A stretch of DNA of 47,009 bases from CAYUHJ01 sp964444365 (GCA_964444365.1 CAYUHJ010000022.1:1-47009), one strand, 5' to 3'; positions 1 through 7,672 are shown, counted from the first letter of the stretch. The notes: generated from the sequence alone by a model not told the origin. Numbers and translations: made by a program.

Positions 1-285
1 CCCGCGCCCCGGCCGGCCGCCCGCCCCGCGCGCCGGCGGGCCGGGAAGGCGCCGTTCGGCCCGACGACCGTGGCCGCCTTCGCCGGCGTCGTCAACTGGC
101 GGAACGCCGCCGACTTCGCCGCCCCGCCGGCCGCCGCGGCCCCCGCCCCCGCCAAGGTCGGCGGCCGGACGGTGGCCGAGTTCGCCGGGCTCGTCAACTG
201 GCGGAACGCCGCCGCCGCCGCCGCCCCGGCCGCCGACGCGACCCCAACCCTGGACACGTTCCTGTCCGAATTCAACTGGGACTGA
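1..285 (+). CDS. C-terminal part of a protein with repeated F-x-x-x-[VF]-N-W motifs (partial at left edge)
   Basis: The frame is open from base 1 to a TGA at 283-285, so this is the end of a longer protein. It is rich in Ala and Pro and carries three spaced short motifs: FAGVVNW (79-99), FAGLVNW (181-201) and FLSEFNW (259-279). The last sits one residue before the stop. The first two lie in near-identical repeats reading TVAxFAGxVNWRNA. Low-complexity linkers with regularly spaced aromatic motifs suggest a flexible tail that docks partner proteins. A related heptad, VLDSFDW, ends the kinase encoded at 2260-3501. The stop overlaps the GAGGGAG ribosome-binding site of the next gene, so the two are probably co-transcribed. 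The N-terminal domain lies outside the window, so no function can be named. Confidence 0.75.
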   Translation, partial: PAPRPAARPARRRAGKAPFGPTTVAAFAGVVNWRNAADFAAPPAAAAPAPAKVGGRTVAEFAGLVNWRNAAAAAAPAADATPTLDTFLSEFNWD

Positions 286-298
286 GGGAGATTCGCCC

Positions 299-802
299 GT
301 GCTCTACTCGCTACCGCTCAAGACGCTGGCCGCGTGCGACGGCCGGTACCCGACCGCCGCCGAAGAGGACGCCGTCGCCGCGTGGGCGGCGTCCGTCCCG
401 AAGCGGATGCAGGCGGCCAACGTGCTCGCGCAGAAGGAGCCGCAGATCGTCCGCGAGGCGATCGAGTTCATGAAGCCGCGGTACCCGCGGTTCGGGGCGC
501 TGCACGAACGCGCCTACGAGAAGGGCGAGCGCGACCTCGGCCTGTGCCTGCGGTACGCCGTCCAGGGCATGATCGCCGCCGACCCCGAGATGCCGCGGGA
601 CAAGCTGTTCGTGTGGTACGGCACGATCATCCGCGGGCTGGGCCTGACGCCGGGGTACACCCGCGAGTCGTGCCAGGCGGTGTACGACGCCTGTTCCCGC
701 CAGCTGCCGGCCGACCTGTTCGCGGTCGCGGAGCCGTACCTGAAGCGGATGGTCGACGACATCGCGACGTTCCCGGAACCGATGAAACCCGCCGTCGACT
801 GA
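299..802 (+). CDS. Phycobiliprotein-like (globin-fold) protein lacking the bilin cysteine
   Basis: 167 residues. GTG start with GAGGGAG eight bases upstream. The layout matches phycobilisome alpha/beta subunits: an early GRYPTAAE stretch, a helix with SVPKRMQAANVL (32-43), then KGERDLGLCLRYAVQGMIA (75-93), DKLFVWYGTIIRGLGLTPGY (101-120) and a closing helix to about residue 155. In true phycobiliproteins the segment before the long helix reads K-C-x-R-D and the Cys binds bilin. Here it is K-G-E-R-D (75-79), so covalent bilin attachment there is not expected. Length is normal for one subunit. The gene at 965 is a divergent paralogue, so the two may pair as alpha/beta-like subunits. Seen: motifs and length. 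Inferred: fold and pairing. A structural scaffold or sensor role is more likely than light harvesting. Confidence 0.7.
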   Translation: MLYSLPLKTLAACDGRYPTAAEEDAVAAWAASVPKRMQAANVLAQKEPQIVREAIEFMKPRYPRFGALHERAYEKGERDLGLCLRYAVQGMIAADPEMPRDKLFVWYGTIIRGLGLTPGYTRESCQAVYDACSRQLPADLFAVAEPYLKRMVDDIATFPEPMKPAVD

Positions 803-813
803 GAAGCTCTTCA

Positions 814-935
814 AGAGCCGCGACCGCCAGGGAGCGGCCGGCTCACAAGCGGAAAAGCGGGGCCATTTAGAACCGCGTTCCGCGAAGCTTGAGATTCCCC
901 CGGTGAAGCGGCCGCTCCCTGGCGGTCGCGGCTCT
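814..935. repeat. 27-bp perfect inverted repeat between the two phycobiliprotein-like genes
   Basis: The arms 814-840 and 909-935 are exact reverse complements of 27 bases, separated by a 68-base loop. The left arm starts AGAGCCGCGACCGCC. The element fills most of the 162-base gap between 802 and 965. It could be a mobile palindromic (REP/MITE-like) element. As RNA it would fold into a very stable stem that could partly terminate transcription or protect the upstream message. There is no T-run after the stem. Confidence 0.7.
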
Positions 936-964
936 CGCGAACCGAACTCGCCCCGAGGTGCCCG

Positions 965-1414
965 ATGTTCTCCCGGATGATGCAACTGGTCAACCGCACG
1001 GACAGCGTCCACCTGACGCCGCCGCAGCAGAAGGACGTGCTCGACTACGCGAAGTCGGTCCCCCGCCGGTTCGCCGCGTGTCGGGCGCTGGAAGCCGCCG
1101 AGGACGCGCTCGTGGAACGGGCGCTCGCGACCGCCGGGGCCGCCGACCTGGGCTGGCGGACGGCGGAGGCCGACGTCCGGGGGCTGATCCGCGCCGTCGC
1201 CGTCGGGGCGCTGATCGACGACCCCGAGTACGCCGCCGCCCGGTGGGGCCGGCACCTGGCGCGGACGCTGGACTTCCTGGACGCCCCGGACGCCGCCGAC
1301 GCCGTGTTCGACGCGCTCCGCGGGGCGGCCGCCGACCTGCTGCCCCCGGACGCGACCGACCTGCTGGCCCCGTACTTCGACGCGGTCGCCGGCCCCGCCC
1401 TCACCCCCGCGTAA
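965..1414 (+). CDS. Second phycobiliprotein-like protein, paralogue of the 299-802 product
   Basis: 149 residues, ATG start, GAGG about seven bases upstream. It aligns over its whole length with the 299-802 product: SVPRRFAACRALEAAED (31-47) against SVPKRMQAANVLAQKEP, ADVRGLIRAVAVGALIDDPEY (69-89) against RDLGLCLRYAVQGMIAADPEM, and LLAPYFDAV against AEPYLKRMV near the end. The bilin Cys position is again not Cys, since the segment reads A-E-A-D-V-R. It is more Ala-rich and more diverged than its neighbour. Two paralogous globin-like subunits encoded together fit a heterodimer. The stop is 12 bases before the V4R gene. Family assignment is from pattern and needs a profile search; I infer a structural or sensory role. 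Confidence 0.6.
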   Translation: MFSRMMQLVNRTDSVHLTPPQQKDVLDYAKSVPRRFAACRALEAAEDALVERALATAGAADLGWRTAEADVRGLIRAVAVGALIDDPEYAAARWGRHLARTLDFLDAPDAADAVFDALRGAAADLLPPDATDLLAPYFDAVAGPALTPA

Positions 1415-1426
1415 CCTGGAGACCCC

Positions 1427-2080
1427 ATGACCGCGACCGCCCCCGCCGTTGCCGGCGGGAACTACTACGCCGAGGGCGTCTACTGCCAGACGGACGTCCG
1501 CCGCGGGGTGACGACCACCCGGACCGGCACCCGGCTGCTGTGCCTGACGACGGACTTCCTAAAGGGGTTCCGCCGCGCGATCCAGGACGAGTGCGGCCCC
1601 GCCGCCGACACGGTCTTCAAGTCGGTCGGCCGCAAGTGGGGCGGGTTCCTGGCGAAGCGGTTCGAGGCCGACATGACGGCCCACACCGGCCGCCCGCTCG
1701 CGGACTTCACGATGGCCGAGTTCCAGGCGAACCTCGCCGACCTGTTCGCCCACCACGGCTGGGGGACCGTCCGGGTCGACCTGTCCCGCCACGACCGCGG
1801 GGTCGTCCAGGTCACCGGGGAACACCCGGTGTTCGCCGGGCTCGGCGGCGAGTCCGAGACGCCGGTCGAGTCCCTGATGGCCGGCACGTTCGCCGGGCTG
1901 TTCTCCGCCGTGTTCGACCAGGACCTCGACTGCGTCCAGACCGCGTGCGCGGCGAAGGGCGACCCGGCCGCGCGGTTCGTCGTCGGGCTGACGCCGCGGC
2001 TGGCGGCCGCCGAGGGCTGGGTCGCCGCCGGGAAGTCGCACGACGAAGTCCTCGCCGAACTCGACGAGATCCGCCTGTAA
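1427..2080 (+). CDS. V4R-domain protein (bacteriochlorophyll 4-vinyl reductase-like small-molecule-binding fold)
   Basis: 217 residues, ATG start, GGAG seven bases upstream. The region from about 100 to 190 matches the V4R family: a central HPVF (133-136), a helix MAGTFAGLFSAVFDQDLDCV (151-170), then CAAKGDPAARFVV (174-186). Family members usually read CxxxGdpxCrF; here the second Cys is Ala, so a two-Cys metal or ligand site is incomplete, though C169 and C174 remain. V4R domains bind small hydrophobic ligands and occur in signalling proteins as well as in BchJ. It sits directly after the phycobiliprotein-like pair and before the kinase, suggesting one functional unit. No chlorophyll pathway gene is visible, so a sensory role is more likely than vinyl reduction. 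Confidence 0.72.
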   Translation: MTATAPAVAGGNYYAEGVYCQTDVRRGVTTTRTGTRLLCLTTDFLKGFRRAIQDECGPAADTVFKSVGRKWGGFLAKRFEADMTAHTGRPLADFTMAEFQANLADLFAHHGWGTVRVDLSRHDRGVVQVTGEHPVFAGLGGESETPVESLMAGTFAGLFSAVFDQDLDCVQTACAAKGDPAARFVVGLTPRLAAAEGWVAAGKSHDEVLAELDEIRL

Positions 2081-2112
2081 GACCGAATCGGTCGGATTGC
2101 TTGTTTCTTGCT

Positions 2113-2234
2113 CCCCTCTCCCCGCCGGGGAGAGGGGCGGGGGTTAGGGGATTCGCCTCACCCCGCTACAGTCGCAACACGGGGGGTGTGGTTCACCCCT
2201 CACCCCCTGCCCCTCTCCCCAGCGGGGAGAGGGG
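2113..2234. repeat. Paired CCCCTCTCCCC palindromes (REPIN-like), copy 1
   Basis: Two 25-base palindromes with CCCCTCTCCCC and GGGGAGAGGGG arms lie at 2113-2137 and 2210-2234. G-rich and C-rich tails extend inward from each, so the whole unit is itself an imperfect inverted repeat. It occupies the gap between the V4R and kinase genes. Similar units occur at 7673, 8698, 9264, 12463 and about 14780. Confidence 0.75.
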
Positions 2235-2259
2235 TGGAAAACCAATCGACGCCAGACGT

Positions 2260-3501
2260 ATGAGGCTCGCCACCCCCGACCCGGTCGCCGACTTCACCGG
2301 CCACGTCCGCCCGGACGCGGCGGTGCTGGCCGTCGACCGCCACACCGTCGCCCGCGACCTGGGCGAGCGGTACGACGTCCGCGGGTTCATCGCCCGCGGC
2401 GGGTTCGCGGCCGTGTGGGAGGCCGTCGACCGCGTGGCCGGCGTCCCCGTCGCGGTCAAGCGGCTGAACCCGACGACCGGCCGCGGCCGCGACTTCTACC
2501 GCGAACTCCGGGCGATGCTGGCCCTCGACCACCCGCACGTGGTCCGGCTCGTGAACCTGATGGAGGCGGGCGGGGCGCGGTACCTGATCCTCGAGTACTG
2601 CCCCGGCGGGTCGCTCCGCCGGGTGCTCAGCCGGAACCGCCGGGCGGGGGTGCCGACGCCGCCGGACCGGGCCGCCGAGCTGCTGCGTCAGATCGCGGCC
2701 GGGCTCGCCGCCGCCCACGGCCGGGGGATCACGCACCGGGACTTGAAGCCGGAAAACGTGCTGTTCGCGACGACCCCCGGCGGGGCGGTGAAGCTCGCCG
2801 ACTTCGGGCTGGCCACGATGTTCGCCCCGAGTTCGCCGGCCGGCCCGCTCGCCGGGCTGACCGGGTCGCCGGCGTACATGGCCCCGGAGCAGTTCGCCGG
2901 GACGTGCACCGAGGCCGCGGACGTGTACGCCCTCGGGGTGGTCGGGTTCGAGCTGCTGACCGGCGACGTGCCGTTCCGCGGCGGCCCGGCGGACCTCGCG
3001 TTCCACCACCTGCGGACCCCGGCCCCGGTCCCGGCCGGGCTGCCGGAGTGGTGGGCCGAGTTCCTCCGCACGACGCTGGCGAAAGACCCCGCCGCCCGGC
3101 CGACCGCGGACGCGGTGTGCGACCGGCTGGCGGCCGCCCCCCGGGTCCACCGCACGACCGACTGGACGAAGTTCGTGGCCGAGGAAGTGCGGACCCTCCC
3201 CCCACCCGGACCCGGAGCGTGCGACGTGACCCCGACCCCCGAGGAAACCGCCGGCCTCGCGCGTGAAAGCCGGCGGGTCCGGTCGGCCCTGGACGACCTC
3301 GCGGACCTCGCCGGCCCGCCCCGGCGGACCCGCCGGCCCGCCCCGCCGCCGCCGGTCGAAGGGCCGCCCCCGGCCCCGGCGGAATCCGTCGACTCGTTCT
3401 TCGGCGACGAACCCCCGCCGGCCCCGCCCGCCGCGCCCGACCCCGCACCCCCCCGCACCGGTGACGCGATCCATGACGTCCTCGACAGCTTCGACTGGTG
3501 A
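2260..3501 (+). CDS. Ser/Thr protein kinase with disordered tail ending in VLDSFDW
   Basis: 413 residues from the ATG at 2260, chosen because upstream in-frame codons are repeat DNA and antisense-like sequence. Hanks-type kinase domain at about 35-300: glycine loop ARGGFAAVW (45-53), ATP-binding Lys67 in VAVKRL, catalytic HRDLKPEN (159-166), DFG (181-183) and APE (208-210). All catalytic residues are present, so it should be active. Residues from about 330 are Pro/Ala-rich and probably disordered, ending in DAIHDVLDSFDW. This tail resembles the F-x-x-x-[VF]-N-W motifs of the 1-285 product. No transmembrane segment is seen, so it is probably cytoplasmic. The 3' end overlaps the next gene by 29 bases, implying coupled translation. 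Likely substrates are cluster partners (inference). Confidence 0.9.
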   Translation: MRLATPDPVADFTGHVRPDAAVLAVDRHTVARDLGERYDVRGFIARGGFAAVWEAVDRVAGVPVAVKRLNPTTGRGRDFYRELRAMLALDHPHVVRLVNLMEAGGARYLILEYCPGGSLRRVLSRNRRAGVPTPPDRAAELLRQIAAGLAAAHGRGITHRDLKPENVLFATTPGGAVKLADFGLATMFAPSSPAGPLAGLTGSPAYMAPEQFAGTCTEAADVYALGVVGFELLTGDVPFRGGPADLAFHHLRTPAPVPAGLPEWWAEFLRTTLAKDPAARPTADAVCDRLAAAPRVHRTTDWTKFVAEEVRTLPPPGPGACDVTPTPEETAGLARESRRVRSALDDLADLAGPPRRTRRPAPPPPVEGPPPAPAESVDSFFGDEPPPAPPAAPDPAPPRTGDAIHDVLDSFDW

Positions 3502-4177
3502 GTCGGACCGCCCCTACGTCCTCGCCGTGACCAGCCACAAGGGCGGGACCGGCCGGACCACGTTCGCCTGCGGGCTGGCGTGGGCCTGGGGCCAGCGCGG
3601 GCTGACCGTCGCCCTCGTGGACGCCGACCCGGTCCGCGCCGCCGCCCTCGTCGCCGGGCGGGACGGCGTCTGCCCGTGGCCGAACGTCACCCTGGTCGTC
3701 GCCGACCGCGGCGTTCTCCGGGTCGGCAAGGGGTTCGACGCGATCGTGATCGACGCCCCGCCGGCGACGGAGCCGCTCGCCCAGAAGGTGTTCGCGAAGG
3801 CCGACGGCGTCGTCATCTGCAGCCTCGCCGACTCCCTGGCCCTGACCACCCTGCCGGCCGCGACCCGGGCCGTCCGGGAGGCCCGGGCCGCGAACCCGGA
3901 CCTCGACCTGCTCGGGATCGTCGTCAACCTGTACTCGCCCGCGGACGTGGCCCAGGCCCGGTGCCTGTCCCTCCTGCGGGGGGCGAAGGGGGGGCTGTTC
4001 GTGGAGCCGCCCGTGCCCGCCCGCCCGGAGGTCCGCGCCTGGCCGCTGGCCCCCGGCTCCGACCTGCCGGACGGCCCCGCCCGCGCCGCGGTGCGGACCC
4101 TGTCGGACACCTTCCGGGACACGATCGCCGAGGCCGGCTGGCCGCAGTTCGCCCGCCGCCACGCGGTCCACGCATAG
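3473..4177 (+). CDS. ParA/MinD-like ATPase with atypical P-loop (KGGTGRTT)
   Basis: 234 residues from the ATG at 3473, inside the kinase 3' end; GTGACGCG precedes it and no better in-frame start exists before the P-loop. The deviant Walker A reads SHKGGTGRTTFA, keeping the signature first Lys but replacing the usual P-loop Lys (KGGxGKT) with Arg. The A' motif is LVDADP and Walker B is IVIDAPPATE. The Lys-to-Arg change often weakens ATP binding or hydrolysis, so this could be a regulatory partner of the intact ATPase next door. It ends 9 bases before that gene. ParA/MinD relatives position proteins or complexes using the nucleoid or membrane. The family call is firm; the reduced activity is inference. 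Confidence 0.85.
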   Translation: MTSSTASTGESDRPYVLAVTSHKGGTGRTTFACGLAWAWGQRGLTVALVDADPVRAAALVAGRDGVCPWPNVTLVVADRGVLRVGKGFDAIVIDAPPATEPLAQKVFAKADGVVICSLADSLALTTLPAATRAVREARAANPDLDLLGIVVNLYSPADVAQARCLSLLRGAKGGLFVEPPVPARPEVRAWPLAPGSDLPDGPARAAVRTLSDTFRDTIAEAGWPQFARRHAVHA

Positions 4178-4186
4178 GAACCTTCG

Positions 4187-5176
4187 ATGCGAACGCTCCT
4201 CGTCGCGAGTCAGAAGGGCGGCGTCGGCAAGACGACGACCGCCGTCAACCTCGCCGCCCTCGCCGCCGCGGCGGGGGTCCGGGTCCTGCTCCTGGACGCC
4301 GACCCGCTGGGCAGCGTGGCCGCGTCCTTGCAGTTGACCCGCGAGGCCGCGGACGACTCCCCGGCCGTCTGGCCGGAGGTCGTCCCCAACCTGGACGTCG
4401 TCAGCCCGTACCCCGCGGGCGACACGGGGGAGGCCCACCTGGAAGAGTTCCTCGGGCGGCTGCCGGGCTCGACGTGGGCCGCCGAACACGACCTGCTCGT
4501 CGTCGACTCGCCGCCGATGATCGGGCCGCGAACCAAGCCGCTGCTCCAGGCGGCCGACGACGTGCTGCTCGTCCTCCGGGCGGAGCCGATGGGCTTCCGG
4601 ACGCTGCCGGCGTACCTGGAACTGGTGCGGGAAGTGAAGGCCGCCGGGGGCACCTGCCGGCTCCGGGGCATCCTGCTCACGCTGCCCCCGAACACCCCGG
4701 TCGGCGGCCCGGCGGAGGCCGCCCTGCGGGAGCGGTTCAAGGGCATCCTGCCGCCGACGATCCCCTACGACCCCGAGGCCGGGCGGGCGCTGCTGGCGGG
4801 CCGGCCCCTGGTCACCGTCCACCCGGACTCCCCGGCCGTCCGGGCGTACCGCACCGTCGCGGGCCTGCTCGCCCTGCCGGCCGCGGCCCCCGCCCCCGCC
4901 CTCGCATCGGTGGCGGCCGCCGTCCCGGCAACCGCCCCGGCCTCGCCCGCCCCGGCCCCGCGTGAGCCCGCTGCCGGACCCCTCCCGCCGCCGCCCGTCC
5001 GGCCCGCCGGGGCGACCCGTCCCGCCCCCCGGCCGGTGGAGCCGGCCGCGCCGCCCCGTCCCGCCCGGCCGGACGAGGAGCCCCAGTCGACCTGGCAGAT
5101 GCGGCTCGCGTACCTCACACTGGTGGCAGCCGCGATCGCCGCCTTCGGCTTCGGCCTGCGGGCGCTGGTTCCGTGA
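4187..5176 (+). CDS. ParA/MinD-like ATPase with C-terminal membrane anchor
   Basis: 329 residues, ATG start. The N-terminal ATPase domain (1-235) has a canonical deviant Walker A, QKGGVGKTTTAVN, an A' motif LLLDADPLGS and a Walker B LLVVDSPPMIG. A Pro/Ala-rich linker of about 70 residues follows, then a hydrophobic helix near the C-terminus (YLTLVAAAIAAFGFGLRAL) that should anchor it in the membrane. MinD normally uses an amphipathic C-terminal helix, so a true transmembrane tail is unusual. With the atypical ATPase upstream it may form a hetero-pair that positions the kinase, V4R and phycobiliprotein-like proteins at a membrane site (inference). It converges on the sulfatase gene, whose stop lies one base beyond. 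Confidence 0.87.
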   Translation: MRTLLVASQKGGVGKTTTAVNLAALAAAAGVRVLLLDADPLGSVAASLQLTREAADDSPAVWPEVVPNLDVVSPYPAGDTGEAHLEEFLGRLPGSTWAAEHDLLVVDSPPMIGPRTKPLLQAADDVLLVLRAEPMGFRTLPAYLELVREVKAAGGTCRLRGILLTLPPNTPVGGPAEAALRERFKGILPPTIPYDPEAGRALLAGRPLVTVHPDSPAVRAYRTVAGLLALPAAAPAPALASVAAAVPATAPASPAPAPREPAAGPLPPPPVRPAGATRPAPRPVEPAAPPRPARPDEEPQSTWQMRLAYLTLVAAAIAAFGFGLRALVP

Positions 5177-5177
5177 C

Positions 5178-6554
5178 CTACTCCTTCTTCTTCGTCGCCG
5201 TCCCGCCGTTCGGGCTGAGCCGCTTCCACCAGTCCGGACCTTCCTTCTCGACGTCCGCGTTCAGTGCCTTCAGCCGCTTGAGCAATGCCGCGGTGCGCTC
5301 GGTTTCCTTCTCGCTCAGGTCCGTCGCCTCCTTGGGGTCGGCCTTCAGGTCGTAGAGTTCGACCTTCGCGAAGTCCTCGGACGCGAGGATCTTCCAGTCG
5401 CCGTCGCGCATCGCGAGGTGCAGGTTGTTCGGGGCCATGTTCAGCCGCCAGAACAGGGGGATTTTGCGTTCGACACTCACGGCCTTGCCCGTGAGCACCG
5501 GCAGCACGTCGGCCCCGTCGATCGTCCGGTCGGCCGGCGGCTTCACCCCGCACAGGCCGAGGACCGTCGGGAACAGGTCGCTGCCGACCACCGGGGCGTC
5601 GACGGTGCTGCCTGCCTTGATCTGCCCCGGCCACCGAGCCAGTCCGGGCACGCGAATGCCCCCCTCGTACATGGCCCGCTTCCGCCCGCGCAGGCCGCCG
5701 GTGCTGCCGCGGGTGCGGCCCTTCGTGCCGTCCCCTTCCGGGCCGTTGTCCGCGGTGAAGAACACGAACGTGGCGTCCGCGAGCTTCTGTTCGTCGAGCG
5801 CTGTCATCAGCTTGCCGAAGGCGTGGTCCAGTTGCGACACGTCCCCGTGGTGCTGGCGGAAGTCTTCGGGCAGGTCCGCGTAGGGCTTCTGGAACTGCGG
5901 GTCGGACTCGATCGGCAGGTGCGGCTCGTGCGTCCACACGGCCAGGAAGAACGGCTTCGCCTTGTCCCGCTTCGTCGTCAGCCAGTCGATCGCCTCGTCG
6001 ACCACGAGCGGCGCGGAGAAGCCGTCGAGTTCGCCGACGGGCTTGCCGTTGCGGACGAAGTTCTTCGGGTTCTTGTGGCTCGGGGCGGCGTTGTTCTGGG
6101 TCGCCATCCAGTGCTCGTACCCGTGGTCGCCGGGTTGCGGCTGGTCCGGGCTGTTGAACTTCCCGTTGAGGTGCCACTTCCCGACGTGGCAGGTCGCGTA
6201 CCCGGCGTCTTTCAGAAGCGTCGGCAGCGCGATCTCGGACTTCCGCAGGTGGACCTCGCTGCCCGATTCGATCCACGTGTAGACGCCGTTGCGGTGCGGG
6301 GTCCGGCCGGTCAGAATCGCCGAGCGCGAGGGGGAGCAGACGGCGCTCGCGGCATAGCACTGCGTCAGCCGGGCACCTTGCTTCGCGAACGCATCGAGGT
6401 TCGGCGTCTGAATCTTCGGGTGGCCGTAACACCCGAGATCGCCCCAGCCGAGGTCGTCGGCCAGGAACAGGACGACGTTCGGCTTCGCGACCGGCTCGGC
6501 GGCGGCGGCCGAGCCGCAGAGGAACAGCAGGAAGACCGGAGAGGTCCGGGACAT
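5178..6554 (-). CDS. Secreted arylsulfatase-type sulfatase
   Basis: 458 residues from the ATG at 6554; longer readings upstream run into the divergent epimerase promoter region. A signal peptide (1-19, ending AAAA) is followed by NVVLFLADDLGWGDLGCYG, which supplies metal-binding Asp residues, and CSPSR (73-77), the sulfatase signature whose Cys is converted to formylglycine. HVGKWHL and FFTADNGPEGDGTKG carry further active-site residues. It hydrolyses sulfate esters, probably on sulfated polysaccharides, in the periplasm or outside. Such enzymes are numerous in planctomycetes. It is divergent from the epimerase, with a 144-base shared upstream region. The substrate cannot be told from sequence. 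Confidence 0.92.
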   Translation of the reverse strand: MSRTSPVFLLFLCGSAAAAEPVAKPNVVLFLADDLGWGDLGCYGHPKIQTPNLDAFAKQGARLTQCYAASAVCSPSRSAILTGRTPHRNGVYTWIESGSEVHLRKSEIALPTLLKDAGYATCHVGKWHLNGKFNSPDQPQPGDHGYEHWMATQNNAAPSHKNPKNFVRNGKPVGELDGFSAPLVVDEAIDWLTTKRDKAKPFFLAVWTHEPHLPIESDPQFQKPYADLPEDFRQHHGDVSQLDHAFGKLMTALDEQKLADATFVFFTADNGPEGDGTKGRTRGSTGGLRGRKRAMYEGGIRVPGLARWPGQIKAGSTVDAPVVGSDLFPTVLGLCGVKPPADRTIDGADVLPVLTGKAVSVERKIPLFWRLNMAPNNLHLAMRDGDWKILASEDFAKVELYDLKADPKEATDLSEKETERTAALLKRLKALNADVEKEGPDWWKRLSPNGGTATKKKE

Positions 6555-6698
6555 GACGCCCTCGGGAGGGGGACACGGGAGCAGGAGTGGCGTGATTGTA
6601 CTCGGTTCCGACGGGCCGGGGACGGGGCGGAACGGGGTTGCGTCCCGGCCGGCCGCCGCGATACACTTGCCGCACCTCGACCGGGAAAGGACTCCCCC

Positions 6699-7661
6699 AT
6701 GACGTGCCTCGTCACCGGCTGCGCTGGGTTCATCGGCTCGCACCTGTCGGAACGCCTCCTCGCGGACGGCCACCGCGTCGTGGGCATCGACTGCTTCACC
6801 GACTACTACGCCCGCCCGGTGAAGGAGCGCAACCTCGCCCCGGCGAAGAACCACCCGCACTTCACGTTCCACGACACCGACCTGTCCGCCGACCGGCTCG
6901 CCGACGCGGTCGCCGGGGCGGACGTCGTCTTCCACCTCGCGGGGATGCCCGGCCTGAACCGCAGCTGGACCGACTTCGACGGGTACGCCCGCCACAACCT
7001 GACCGCCACGCAACGCCTCCTCGACGCGGTGAAGGCGGCCGGCGGCGTGCGGAAGTTCGTGTACGTGAGCACGTCGTCCGTATACGGCCGGTACGCCTCC
7101 GGGGACGAGATGCTGCCGACCCGGCCGAGTTCCCCCTACGGCGTGACGAAGCTTGCGGGTGAGAATCTTGCGCGCGTGTATCACGACGAGTTCGGCGTGC
7201 CGACGGTCGTGCTGCGGTACTTCAGCGTCTACGGCCCCCGCCAGCGGCCGGACATGGGCTACCACCTGTTCATCGACGCGGTCCTGAAGGGGAACCCCAT
7301 CAAGCTCACCGGCGACGGGTTGCAGGTTCGCGGCAACACCTACGTCTCCGACTGCGTGGACGCCACGATCGCGGCGGGGCTGCACGCCTTGCCGGGCGAA
7401 ACCTTCAACGTCGGCGGCGGCGAACTGACCACGGTCATCGACGTGATCCGCAAGATCGAGCGCATCGCGGGCCGGCCGGCGATCATCGAGCGACACCCGA
7501 ACCGCAAGGGGGACCAGATCGCGACCGGGGCGGACGTGGGCAAACTCGCCCGCCACCTGGGTTGGAAGCCGACGACCTCCCTGGACGAGGGCCTCGCCGA
7601 GCAGATCGCCTGGCAACGGGCGGCGCTGCGAACCCCGGCGAAGACACGGGCCGCGGCGTAA
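6699..7661 (+). CDS. NAD-dependent nucleotide-sugar epimerase/dehydratase
   Basis: 320 residues, ATG start with GGGAAAGG upstream. Extended short-chain dehydrogenase: the Rossmann motif GCAGFIG (7-13), a Ser-rich active-site segment VSTSSVYG (123-130) and the catalytic pair Y147 and K151 in SPYGVTK. RYFSVYGPRQRPDMGYH matches the UDP-glucose 4-epimerase/UDP-glucuronate epimerase group, and the C-terminus has the usual LGWKPTTSLDEGL. It probably interconverts nucleotide sugars for polysaccharide synthesis. The downstream PaaK/CapK-like and glycosyltransferase genes fit an exopolysaccharide or surface-glycan cluster. The exact sugar is unknown. Confidence 0.92.
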   Translation: MTCLVTGCAGFIGSHLSERLLADGHRVVGIDCFTDYYARPVKERNLAPAKNHPHFTFHDTDLSADRLADAVAGADVVFHLAGMPGLNRSWTDFDGYARHNLTATQRLLDAVKAAGGVRKFVYVSTSSVYGRYASGDEMLPTRPSSPYGVTKLAGENLARVYHDEFGVPTVVLRYFSVYGPRQRPDMGYHLFIDAVLKGNPIKLTGDGLQVRGNTYVSDCVDATIAAGLHALPGETFNVGGGELTTVIDVIRKIERIAGRPAIIERHPNRKGDQIATGADVGKLARHLGWKPTTSLDEGLAEQIAWQRAALRTPAKTRAAA

Positions 7662-7672
7662 CCTATTTTTCT

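Noticed and set aside
311..1255. Long minus-strand frame over the phycobiliprotein-like genes
   Set aside because: Arg/Pro/Gly-rich shadow of high-GC coding sequence on the other strand, with no motifs.
958..2259. Upstream extension of the kinase frame
   Set aside because: It crosses two real genes in another frame and repeat DNA; the kinase's natural start is ATG 2260.
2729..4822. 697-codon minus-strand frame across kinase and ParA-like genes
   Set aside because: Antisense shadow; composition is typical of reversed GC-rich codons, and both plus-strand genes have complete catalytic motifs.
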